This document shows positions 10,601-19,558 of a stretch of 20,777 bases of DNA, one piece after another. Source of the stretch: Syncephalis fuscata. Taxonomy: Eukaryota; Zoopagomycota; Zoopagomycetes; Zoopagales; Piptocephalidaceae. How positions within the stretch are numbered: the stretch's first letter is position 1; each line of letters opens with the position of its first letter. Both the position numbers and the translations under genes were made by a program. Under the pieces are notes generated by a model that ran no database searches, was not told the DNA's origin, and saw only the letters and a list, made by a program, of their open reading frames with translations. The stretch is from contig JAHLTZ010000159.1 of the NCBI GenBank assembly GCA_025786725.1, forward strand, positions 1 to 20,777. The letters run 5' to 3'.

Positions 10601-11088
10601 ACAATCCATCGGATTCATGGCTATCTAATCCATTTGAAGCTCCCGGCGCCGTTGCTACTGCTTCTTCCTTTTCATCCACGTCTACAACAGCGACAACAGC
10701 GGCCGTTACAGCGACTACTCATCGGAATCGATTTATAGAGGATTATGTTGGTGGCGGTGGCGGTGGTAATGGCAATGGTGGTACTACGCGCAGTAACTCA
10801 CCATTCCCATCCTCTCCTATTCTATCAAACTTGACATCCGAAACGGATCATCCATTGGCTGATTATTATGACTCGATGCGTCATATGTCAAACACACCCT
10901 TGGGACAATATGCTACTCATCAGTCACAACAGCTGTTTGGTGATACGGCGATATCTAGTTGTACTATGGAGCCCGATGAGGATAAGGACACGTCAGTAAT
11001 GATGATGAATAATCAACTAGGCTCTACTTCTTTATTCTCGGATAGGTATCATTTAAGTGCATCTGTTTTGTATAAGGATAGTACATAG
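7662..11088 (+). CDS. Multi-spanning membrane protein with FN3 domain and long coiled coil
   Basis: Exon 1 is 7662-7831 and exon 2 is 7941-11088, giving 1105 aa. The intron has a GTAAGT donor, CTAAC branch and CAG acceptor. Exon 1 has the good start ATGGCAGGC. Residues about 61-205 hold four or five hydrophobic segments. A fibronectin type III domain spans about 216-299, with PxAPVV, the core Trp171 in track numbering (FNLFW), LLPNTKYAIRVWAV and a closing IYIRT strand. Residues about 387-630 form a Glu/Lys/Gln/Arg-rich coiled coil. The tail is low complexity, with a run of 16 Asn (10231-10278), Ser/Thr/Ala tracts and a Gly run near 10750. The FN3 plus coiled-coil design resembles uncharacterised conserved fungal FN3 proteins; the function is unknown. 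An 18-nt internal exon (7875-7892) would also keep the frame, so the exact splicing is open. Confidence 0.8.
10231..10278 (+). repeat. Asn-coding trinucleotide repeat (AAC then AAT units)
   Basis: Sixteen consecutive Asn codons lie inside the FN3 gene, AAC-rich in the first part and all AAT in the second. The two homogeneous blocks indicate replication slippage, so length variation between strains is likely. It lies in the disordered tail of the protein. Confidence 0.9.
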
Positions 11089-11119
11089 TAGTGCACATTG
11101 CTCATATATATATATGTAC

Positions 11120-11147
11120 GTGTGTGTGTGTGTGTGTGTGTGTGTGT
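11120..11147. repeat. (GT)14 dinucleotide microsatellite
   Basis: A perfect GT tract, preceded by a short (AT)n run, begins about 32 bp after the FN3 gene stop and so lies in its probable 3' UTR. An AATAAA at 11176-11181 follows and could direct polyadenylation. Confidence 0.9.
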
Positions 11148-11175
11148 TGAATTGGCGTTTATTGCTCATATTTTT

Positions 11176-11181
11176 AATAAA
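11176..11181 (+). terminator. Putative polyadenylation signal of the FN3 gene
   Basis: A perfect AATAAA hexamer about 88 bp after the stop codon. The motif is frequent by chance in AT-rich DNA, so this rests on position only. Confidence 0.3.
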
Positions 11182-11298
11182 TCGTCAAGTAGAAATAGCA
11201 TTAAATTTATGTACATTAAATAAGACATTTTTATAATCTTAATTCTATGGCCGTGTCATTGAACATTATTATACAATCATTTATAAATATTTTGTTAG

Positions 11299-11385
11299 TA
11301 TTTAATGGTTAAATGGCTATATATTGCTAATATTTGTTTTATTGAACATGGGACAAGTGGTGAGTTTTATTTAATCATCACATCA
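11299..11385 (+). repeat. Solo terminal-arm copy of the inverted-repeat family
   Basis: The sequence runs GGTTAAATGGCTA, then TTTTATTGAACATG and AGTGGTGAG. It follows the same block order as the left arm of copy A (GGTTAAATGACTAA, then TATTGAACATG and GGGTGGTGAATGAG). It sits directly before the next arm in the same orientation, with no inverted partner next to it. Confidence 0.5.
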
Positions 11386-11397
11386 TCACATTTATTG

Positions 11398-12110
11398 TTT
11401 GCTTGGTGGTTAAATGACTAACAACTAATAACATTCTTACTATTGAACATGATGACGGGTGGTGAGTGACATCAGTCATCAAATACTCGTCAGCATAGAT
11501 TTATTGTCCAGTATGCATATATCCACCATTTACCTATATCATTTTCATTCTATTCTATACTACTATGTATCATTCTAAGATACACTAGACACATTTTATT
11601 GTTTATACGCGGCAATATACTTTGCTTATTCCTCTCATTGCATTATGTGTGTTATAGTTTCAACAGCGCTATTTATACTTGTCTATTGTGCATTTATTCT
11701 ACTTGATATCATTCTATTGTATAATATCAACACGTTATTTGAAACTTCTGTTTGTTTAATACTAGCTTTATTACTAATAAATTTGAATTATTACATTTAT
11801 TTGCTCATGCATATATGTAACGTGTAATTATTTGATAAACAAATCAGTTAATGCAAATTAGCTATGATTTTGATGCTAGTAGGACAGTTTAATGAATATC
11901 CATAATAATAGCAAGCTTAAGCAAAATAGAAACATAATAGATTAATGAGTATGCAAATAGAGAAAAAAGCTAAAGATAAAATAGCGTAAATAGCAATAAC
12001 ATAGTACTGTAATGATGATATATGCGTACTAAATAATAAATATACAATAATAAATATTTAATAATTAATACTATTCAGCATTTAGTTTCATGTTCAATAA
12101 AACAGATACG
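11398..12110. mobile_element. MITE-like inverted-repeat element (copy B)
   Basis: The left arm (from about 11398: GCTTGGTGGTTAAATGACTA, then TACTATTGAACATGATGACG, GGGTGGTGAGTG and ATCATCAAATACTCGTC) is closely related to both arms of copy A. About 200 bp of following interior, including CAGTATGCATATATCC, ACACTAGACACAT and CAATATACTTTG, matches copy A read from its right end. A degenerate inverted right arm at about 12017-12110 holds TATATGCGTACT and TGTTCAATAA in the order found at 4255-4336. The central part (about 11660-12000) differs from copy A, so the copy is diverged or rearranged. No transposase frame is present. Boundaries are approximate. Confidence 0.55.
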
Positions 12111-12128
12111 TAGTTATTTGTATGAAAA

Positions 12129-12301
12129 ATGCTTAGCGCAAATGCTGGCACATAATGCTTAGCACAAATGTTGGCACATAATGCTTAGCACAAATGTTGG
12201 CACATAATGCTTAGCACAAATGTTGGCACATAATGCTTAGCACAAATGCTGGCACATAATGCTTAGCACAAATGCTGGCACATAATGCTTAGCACAAATG
12301 C
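12129..12301. repeat. 26-bp tandem repeat, six full units plus a partial
   Basis: Units start at 12129, 12155, 12181, 12207, 12233 and 12259, with a partial at 12285. Each begins ATGCTTAGCACAAATG and ends GGCACATA. The only visible differences are a C/T alternation at unit base 17 (GCTGG in units 1, 5 and 6; GTTGG in 2, 3 and 4) and AGCG for AGCA in unit 1. Each unit contains the near-palindromes TGCTTAGCA and GCACATAATGC (the second across the unit junction). The array begins just after the degenerate right arm of copy B. There are no unique spacers, so it is a minisatellite, not CRISPR. Confidence 0.95.
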
Positions 12302-12409
12302 TCATTCCCCTCATTTCGTTATATGCACTATAACCTCAGCACCACTTATCGTGATCTTTCCATTGTTTATTTATTATATATATATTGTTTCATATTATAA
12401 TCTAATATA

Positions 12410-12490
12410 TTTAAAGACCAACTGGCTAAATTTGTCAATATTTGTTTTATTGAATATGAACTGGGCGGTAAATCACATCAGTCATTAAAG
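12410..12490 (+). repeat. Solo terminal-arm copy of the inverted-repeat family
   Basis: The blocks TGGCTAAATTTG, AATATTTGTTTTATTGAATATG, GGGCGGTAAATCACATCAGTCAT are a direct-orientation relative of the arms at 11299-11385 and 11398-11480. With the other arms this makes a cluster of four between 11.3 and 12.5 kb, enclosing the 26-bp tandem array. Confidence 0.5.
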
Positions 12491-12894
12491 TGTAATATTT
12501 TGAATACTCTATGGCAACAATAATAATATGGATTGACACTATTACTAATATCATTTATCCATTGATTATAGTCCTTATAATAAATTATAATATTTATCAA
12601 TCTAATATTATTTATCGCTCATTACAAATATATATATGTATATATGTATTAGCACATATACTAACATATAATCTGTAAATGCCATAACCTTTTAGATCAT
12701 TATAAATTTTAGTATTACATATAGTCTATATATTTTTAAATCTGTTGTATGTTTTGGTGTGTCATAGATCGCCACTGTAGATTATCTTAAAAGAAGCAAT
12801 GGATTGTACTTCTAATATACCACTAAATAAGTTTCTAATACTATACTGTGCATTCTACTGCTGTTGCTATTGTATATGCCGTTGCTGATACAAT

Positions 12895-13440
12895 CTATTG
12901 TAGCAATCTATAGCAAACCAAAACATATAATAGTCTTGGTAGTATATAATCACCACATTTATTGTGCTGGCAGCTATGCATATAAAACAGTAGTAATACT
13001 GAAAGCACCACCACTATAAATGCTAAACAAAAATTCGACGCCAATACGACAGTGCAATCTGCAGCAGTATTAATAGTAGAAATAGAACATACAACGAGAT
13101 TTTGCAACATATATTTAATACAACATAAAAATCCAGAAATGCACTTATTGTGTCAAAGAAGCTGCCAATACCAATGATCGGAATAATGAAGAATTAGCAA
13201 AAAGGTCAGATTACAAAAGAACAGTGCAAAGACATAGCGTGGAAGGTGTTTGTACTTGACTAGTAGCCAGTCAACTATTGATACTATTTAGGTAACATAT
13301 ATGGAGTTTACAAGTATACAGTATGGATATATGTTGTCAAGTGTAAAGAAAGAGAAAGAAAATGTGCTGACGTAGATTGTACACTGTGTTGTTAATATTA
13401 ATGACATGATTCTAATTTCATTTGACGCCAAACTACTCAT
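12895..13440 (-). pseudogene. Possible membrane-protein remnant or unassembled multi-exon gene
   Basis: On the minus strand several short open pieces follow one another in different frames. One begins ATG at 13440 and runs as MSSLASNEIR for 50 codons. One near 13250 reads HLPRYVFALFFCNLTFLL. One near 13170 reads IIPIIGIGSFFDTISAFLD, and the 12895-13110 frame is rich in Leu/Val/Ile. They suggest transmembrane helices broken by frameshifts or by introns I could not place. AT-rich DNA gives hydrophobic translations by chance, so this is weak evidence. No family is recognised with any assurance. Confidence 0.2.
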
Positions 13441-13980
13441 TATCATAAAGTATATTTTAGTAGAATAGCGAATGTATTCATACAGATGCTAATTGGCATC
13501 AAACATATGTAATTATAGAACATATTCACTATTAAATAGTCAATAATGAACACCATTTCTATTTTATATTTTACAACAAATATTAATCTCAAAATGGCTG
13601 ACTTCTTTGATTTTTTATTTTGAGTCCTCAAAGTAAAATTTGTTCCAATTGAAGTCATGCTGTCATGCACAGCAAACATAGTTATAATGTTTTCATTTAA
13701 CTAATTTGCAATTCACGAGGCCGATCATTGTTGTTGTTGGCCATGCATAGAAAGATTAATCAAATATTAATAAAAAGCCATATAATTGCAATTCCATGTC
13801 GTTCCGCAGTTGTTATTGTTGTTACTACGTACAGTGTGGTTTCCTTGCGTCTGAATGGTCTCTTTTATTTTCTAATATTCTACTGTTGCATCAACATCAT
13901 AATCAAATGTAATATTTCATTGTAAGTAGCATGGAATACTATTTAATATCTGTTTTAATATTGAGAATAGTGCAGATTAA

Positions 13981-14193
13981 TTAAGACTCTAATGGATTCA
14001 ATCGGAGTTGATGTGGCACTACAACAAACCACTTCTTAGTAGTAAAAACTGATCGACGATTTATTATTTGAGTTACGGATATTTTGTCCCAGTTTGAGGA
14101 TAGGGGCTCAAAAAAAGTAGCTCTTTCGAAATAATCTTTTGGTCATGTCTGACTTGTAATATTGACCCATTTGGTTATTGGATCAAAAAGGCG
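13981..14193 (-). pseudogene. Possible decayed coding segment
   Basis: One minus-strand frame runs 16 codons (14146-14193, RLFDPITKWVNITSQT). It is interrupted by a single TGA at 14143-14145, then continues for 53 codons without a stop (14142 down to 13984) to a TAA at 13981-13983. The second part contains DYFERATFFEPLSSNWD, IINRRSVF and KKWFVVVPHQLRLNP, with a composition like real protein rather than random AT-rich sequence. I do not recognise a family. A premature stop in an old exon, or an exon whose acceptor lies near the TGA, would both explain it. Confidence 0.3.
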
Positions 14194-14417
14194 TCAAGCA
14201 TGCCAAAACAAAACGAATAAATTAGATTAAAATTATCTTGTGCACAATGCGGCTCTATATAGAAACACGCGTGGCTTTCAAACCTCCCAATATAGACGAT
14301 ATATTGTATTTAAGTTTCTTCTGGTAATACAGCCACTTTTTTCTTTTATTTTTGATAAACACTCGATTTCACGCCACAATACATCAATTTTCTACATTTT
14401 AACGACCAGATTTTAGC

Positions 14418-15592
14418 ATGATTTCTAAGGCCAATATCAAAGTGGCCATCATTGCCAGTCTTTTTACCTTGATGGCTGTAGTGCCCTTTACCGCATCCAC
14501 CTTTATTTCACTGGATTCTTTTAAAAACAAAGGTATTTACAATAGATTATTCAGCTATTATATATCAATCATGTTATTTTTAGCAACCCCACCTAGTCAA
14601 GAAGTTGGCGCTTTCGGTCAGCTTGGCTTAAAAATTATAAGCACACCCGATGATATCGAAAATAAACGCTATTTGAATGTTAAATATGGCAAACAAGAAG
14701 GAACTTTAGAATGTTACGTATTGGGGAAAATGAATGCACGTTTGCATCAAGCCTACGATGTATGTTATACAAAAGATAACGTATTGACACACTAACGATC
14801 AACTAGATGCTATGGAAAGCAAGGTTTGCATTAAGAGACGGTCTTGCCGATGGCCGTGACTTTATTTATCAACCTATTCATGTATTTGAAATGGATAAAA
14901 AATACTGTGTAGTTTTACCAAAACTTGAATGCAAAAAGACGTTCGAGCAGTATGCAAATGGCTTGTTAAGCTTTAGAAAACCCATGATGTTCTCATATTA
15001 TGTTGATCAAATTGGTAGAGGTAACTATCAATTCCTAGTTTTTGCATCCTACTTACTAATACGCACTAGCTCTCGGTTATTTAAATCGAGCCGGCATTGT
15101 TTATCCTGACATTAGTGCAAAAAGTGAGTTATTATCAATTGGCAAATCAATTGTGCTAATTTAGTTTAATTTTTAGATATATGTGTTATTTCGAGTTTTT
15201 CAAAAGATGAAATTATTATAAATCATAAATTTATGGACTTTGGCTACTTTGACGTTAAAGAAAAGAAAAGACTAGGACAAATGGCAGATCCATATAATAC
15301 TTTTAGTGCTCCCGAGGTATTTACAGGACAAAACTACGATTTGGTTAAATACAATGGATGGACATTTGGCATTCTTATCTATCGTTTACTGGCATCAAAG
15401 GCACTACTTGAAAAATTGGATCAAATGCCAGACAGCTTAAAAGAATATCAAAAACTACCGCCACTTTATGATGCTAAACAGCTAGAAAAGTTACATCCTG
15501 ACCTTCGCCAACTGTGGAACACTATGAACAACCTACTAAAGAAGGATCCAGTTTATCGTTCTAGTCCCGGTAGAACTTTACGCTCGACGTAA
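14418..15592 (+). CDS. Secretory-pathway protein kinase-like protein
   Basis: Exons 14418-14532, 14584-14759, 14807-15020, 15070-15123 and 15177-15592 give 324 aa. All four introns are 47-53 nt and keep the frame; the second has GTATGT, CACTAAC and CTAG. Residues 1-27 form a signal peptide or anchor. The rest is a compact kinase fold. There is no Gly-rich loop, and a possible beta-3 Lys lies in YVLGKM (Lys87). ALGYLNRAGIVYPDISAKN replaces HRD by YPD, but the catalytic Asp182 and Asn187 are kept. MDFGYF keeps DFG (207-209), SAPEVF keeps APE (231-233), and YNGWTFGILIYRLL is the helix-F region with Asn for the usual Asp. It therefore keeps the metal and base residues but lost the ATP-loop and HRD Arg, so activity is uncertain. 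A lumenal or extracellular location is inferred from the signal peptide. Confidence 0.8.
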
Positions 15593-15812
15593 ATAGGTAA
15601 ATACTTGCATTCAGTTGTCCAGTATCAATCACTAGCAGTAAACCACTGTTTACTCTACACCATATCAATGGATTCCACCAATTAATGATTGACTAATGGT
15701 ATTAATAAACTGTATTTATTGCTCGTTCTAGTTATCATTTTTTATACAATCCGCGTCATTTTCCTATTATTTTCGTGTATTTTCTCTACTCTATACTGCC
15801 CATTACTATAAT

Positions 15813-18800
15813 ATGACAACTACAAATACGTCGTTAATCAAGCAAGTAGACGACGATAAGCTGCACTCTTTGCAGTCTGCGACACTGTCACTTTCTGCTC
15901 CACATACTGCTGAGGATTACTGCTTTCCTTTTCCGCCTTACAACATTCAACTTGATTTTATGCAATCTCTTTATACTGCCATAGAGACCGGCAAAGTTGG
16001 CATCTTTGAAAGCCCAACCGGCACGGTAATCAACTATTTGGATAGACACGTTTATTATAGACTTTTGTAACTAACTCGCAACGTCGACAGGGTAAATCAC
16101 TTAGTCTTCTATGTGGTGCATTGCGCTGGATACAAGATAACAATACGCGTAATGAGCAACAATATGAAGCACAGCTACGACAAAGCTTAGAAACAACAAA
16201 TAATGAAGGTAATGGTTGTAGTAAAACTGAATAAAAATAATTACTTAACCATTTGATGGTATTTGCAGAACCAGACTGGATTATACAATATCAAATAGAT
16301 CAATGGAAAAAAGAACAAACGATACTCCGAGAAACGAGAGAAGCAAAACGCATTGCTTCTCAACAAGCAAGAAGTAAAGCACGATATATTAAACATAGTC
16401 GTGAATCTACAGATAACTCATTACGATCTAAACGACAGGTAAATATAACAAATGTACTTGTTAAATAACCAATATCCAGTATTCATCTATTCCATTTATA
16501 TATATATATGAATAGAAATTAGATATAGATGAGACATTAGTTGAAATAACCAAATCTGAATCAACCTTTCTTTTAGATGAAATCAACGATGGTTCTAATT
16601 CAACTCAAAGTATAGTAAATAAAAATAATCAAAGTAATGATACTACTTATCTTACAGATCAAGTACGCTCACTTATGGCTCAGTAAGTACAATAAATAAT
16701 GTATTAGTGCATTATATTTAATTAAGATAGACTGGAGGCACATGAAGAGATACTACCGCCCATTAAACAATTATCACAAGATGTATCAACTGGTGTCACT
16801 AAAGTAACTACTATCGTCTATCTTGTATTGATTATTAATCATTATTTATGTAGATATTCTATTGTTCACGTACACATTCCCAACTATCTCAATTTGTACA
16901 AGAATTACGCAAAACAAGTTATGCCCATAAAGTGCAGTGTATATCATTAGGATCTCGTCAATCATTGTGTATCAATCCGGCAGTACGGTCTCTGGGTTCA
17001 GTAACTCGTATGAATGATCGTTGTTTAGAATTACGCTCTAAAGGTAGTATTTAAATAATAATAACAATAATAACAATAGTAATGAATAAATTAGGTGCTA
17101 AACAGCAATGTTCATATTATGGAACAACTCAAAATGATGTCTATCAATCATTTACTAATCATTTACATGTAATTATAATTAATTAATATAATACAGTACA
17201 ATTAACTAACTATTACTATTACTAGGACACTATTCATGATATTGAAGAGCTGACACTATTGGGAAAAGAACTAGGTGTGTGTCCCTATTATGGCATCCGT
17301 CAAAGTCTACCAGAATGTCAGGTAAATTATAGAGTTAAATATTAATAATTAAATAGTTGGTGATTAATGGTCATTATTAGCTTATTACATTGCCTTATCA
17401 ATTATTGTTGCAACCATCAGCCCGTCAATCTTTGGGTATATCTCTTGAAGGGCATGTAGTAATTGTCGATGAGGCTCATAAGTAAATACTTTTGTATAAC
17501 TATATACATACAGCTAATCAGTCAATGAATATATTGATAGCTTGGTCGATACTTTGACACAGATACATACTGTGACGTTAACTCATCTACAAATAGAAGC
17601 TACACAGCGTCATTTATCTGCCTATCTTACTCGATATAAAGATAGACTCTCAAGTAGTAATGCAACACGAGTCCGTGAACTATTAGTCGTTATTAATGCG
17701 TTAATATCTTTTACACGTCGTTATCAACATACACCATCAAAGAAAGTGGATAATAAGCTAGAACATCCACCAACTCAAGAATCCAATTGTTATACGGCCA
17801 ATGATTTCTTGCATCTATTAAATGTGGATGATATTAATATGCTGGAATTGCAAAAGTTTATTCAACAGAGCCATATTGCCCGTAAGGTATGTAGATAACT
17901 GACTATAATAATAGTGTAGTATAAGAAAGTAACATTATGCAATATTATCTAGCTATATGGATTTACTGAGCATTTAAAAGCGCAGTCTACACGCAGTAAT
18001 ACAACAAAAGACAATAATGATAAATCAACCATTGAATGTAATAACGACAAAGATTTATTGAATAAACGAATAGAAAGTCAGCCGGCTATTTATTCTACAA
18101 GTTGGATGCATCAGATTGAAACATTTCTTGTTTCATTGATCAATGCTGACACTGACGGCCGTGTACTTGTTCGTAAAACTAATAATAATAACAATAGTAA
18201 TAATAGTCGACCAATAGAAGTGGTTGAATTAAAGTATCTTCTATTGGATCCATCTAAATCATTTCGATCAGTTGTAGAAGAGGCAAGGGCAGTTATATTG
18301 GCGGGCGGAACAATGTCACCTATTGACGGGTTAATAGACCGACTATTCCCATATCTATCAGTTGAACAGCGTGTTCATTTTGGCTGTGGTCATGTTGTAC
18401 CGCCAGAGTCACTACTTGCCTTAGTAGTAGGCCATGGACCAACAGGACATTCATTTGAACTGACCTACACACATCGACAGGACCATGTCCAGGTTAGTAG
18501 TAGTAGTAGTAGTCAATAGAGTAACTAACAACTAGTTAATTAACTATTTATAATATTTATTAGATGGATGGATTGGGACAGGCACTTATTAGTCTATGTC
18601 AGGTTATACCTGATGGTGTTGTATGCTTCTTTCCCTCTTATAGCTATATGGAGGCCATTTATCGATATTGGAATCAAACAAATGTACTTTTTCGATTGTC
18701 AAAAAGAAAACGCGTAAGATTGGTTATTATTGTCAGCATTATTATTATTTACAAATAACTAATCTATTAATTAATAGATATTTCTAGAACCACGACAAGC

Positions 18801-19521
18801 AGATAAAGTAGATACATTATGGACAGCCTATACAGCAGCCATCAATACAGATGTACGATGATTGTTAATAAAGGGTATTTAATTAATCAAACTGATACAA
18901 TAGATGGAACACCATGGTGGTGCCGTATTATTCTGCGTGGTAGGCGGTAAAATGAGTGAAGGTATTAACTTTTCTGATCGATTGGGCCGGTAAGCTTTGT
19001 ATCAATTTATTAAATAATAGCTTATTGTGCTATTTAGGGGTGTTATTATGTTTGGTTTACCATTTCCTAATTTGACATCACCTGAATTGCAAGAACAATT
19101 ACGATTCATTAATGGCATTGAAGTCAGTTGATAGAAATGACCAGTATAATTATAACTATTATTAACTATTGGTATAGAATGAAACAGGACAAGCTATTCG
19201 ACTAAATAGTAAAGGGATGAAGCATTATGAATCCATTTGTATGAGAGCAGTTAATCAATCGATTGGTAATGAAGATTACTTATATTCATATTCATATTAC
19301 TAACCATTCGTTTATTACATGGTTAAACAATAGGTCGGGCTATTAGACATTTTAACGACTATGCTACTATTGCTTTATTGGATCACCGTTATTACAGTAA
19401 TGACCGTATACGTCAGAGTTTGCCCACATGGATTCAAGATCGACTTGTAAATTGTCAACGGTTCGGCGAAGCTGTTGGTAATACTGCTCAATTCTTTCGA
19501 CATCATTCAAAGCGATTGTAA
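15813..19521 (+). CDS. DDX11: DDX11/Chl1-family Fe-S DNA helicase
   Basis: A superfamily 2 XPD-like 5'-3' DNA helicase needed for sister-chromatid cohesion and replication-fork processing in the nucleus. Seventeen exons join in frame to 919 aa (human about 900-970): 15813-16025, 16091-16208, 16269-16438, 16516-16682, 16731-16803, 16854-17043, 17095-17168, 17226-17321, 17381-17481, 17541-17886, 17953-18492, 18564-18713, 18778-18852, 18904-18989, 19038-19122, 19178-19265 and 19334-19521. Landmarks are Walker A ESPTGTGKS (66-74), [10 protein letters not shown], the four Fe-S cysteines C286, C304, C316 and C354 (last in CPYYG), DEAH (397-400), [43 protein letters not shown] and QSIGRAIRH (855-863). 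[12 protein letters not shown] and VRSLGSV place it with DDX11/Chl1 rather than RTEL1, FANCJ or XPD. An Asn-rich insert (near 18178-18207) precedes motif III. The gene ends 37 bp from the convergent CDK gene. Confidence 0.95.
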
Positions 19522-19558
19522 TAATAGTAGTAGTGTTAGTATTAGTGACATTATCGAT

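Larger units (their letters stand above)
12491..14417. other. Gene-poor AT-rich region with possible coding remnants
   Basis: No intact gene can be assembled here. Minus-strand segments are unusually free of stops in places, notably 13984-14142 and parts of 12890-13440 (see the separate entries). A possible TATA element, CTATATAG at 14254-14261, lies about 157 bp before the start of the kinase-like gene. No tRNA-like or repeat-arm sequence was noticed. Confidence 0.45.

Noticed and set aside
11645-11827. 60-codon hydrophobic plus-strand frame
   Set aside because: It lies within the repeat copy B interior and its composition (Ile, Leu, Tyr, Asn) is that of translated AT-rich DNA. No start context or homology is evident.
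12129-12301. Short regular repeats resembling a CRISPR array
   Set aside because: The units are joined head to tail with no unique spacers, no cas genes are present, and the setting is a eukaryotic genome.
12285-12488. 67-codon plus-strand frame
   Set aside because: It starts in the last partial unit of the tandem repeat and runs through a repeat arm, so it is not a credible gene.
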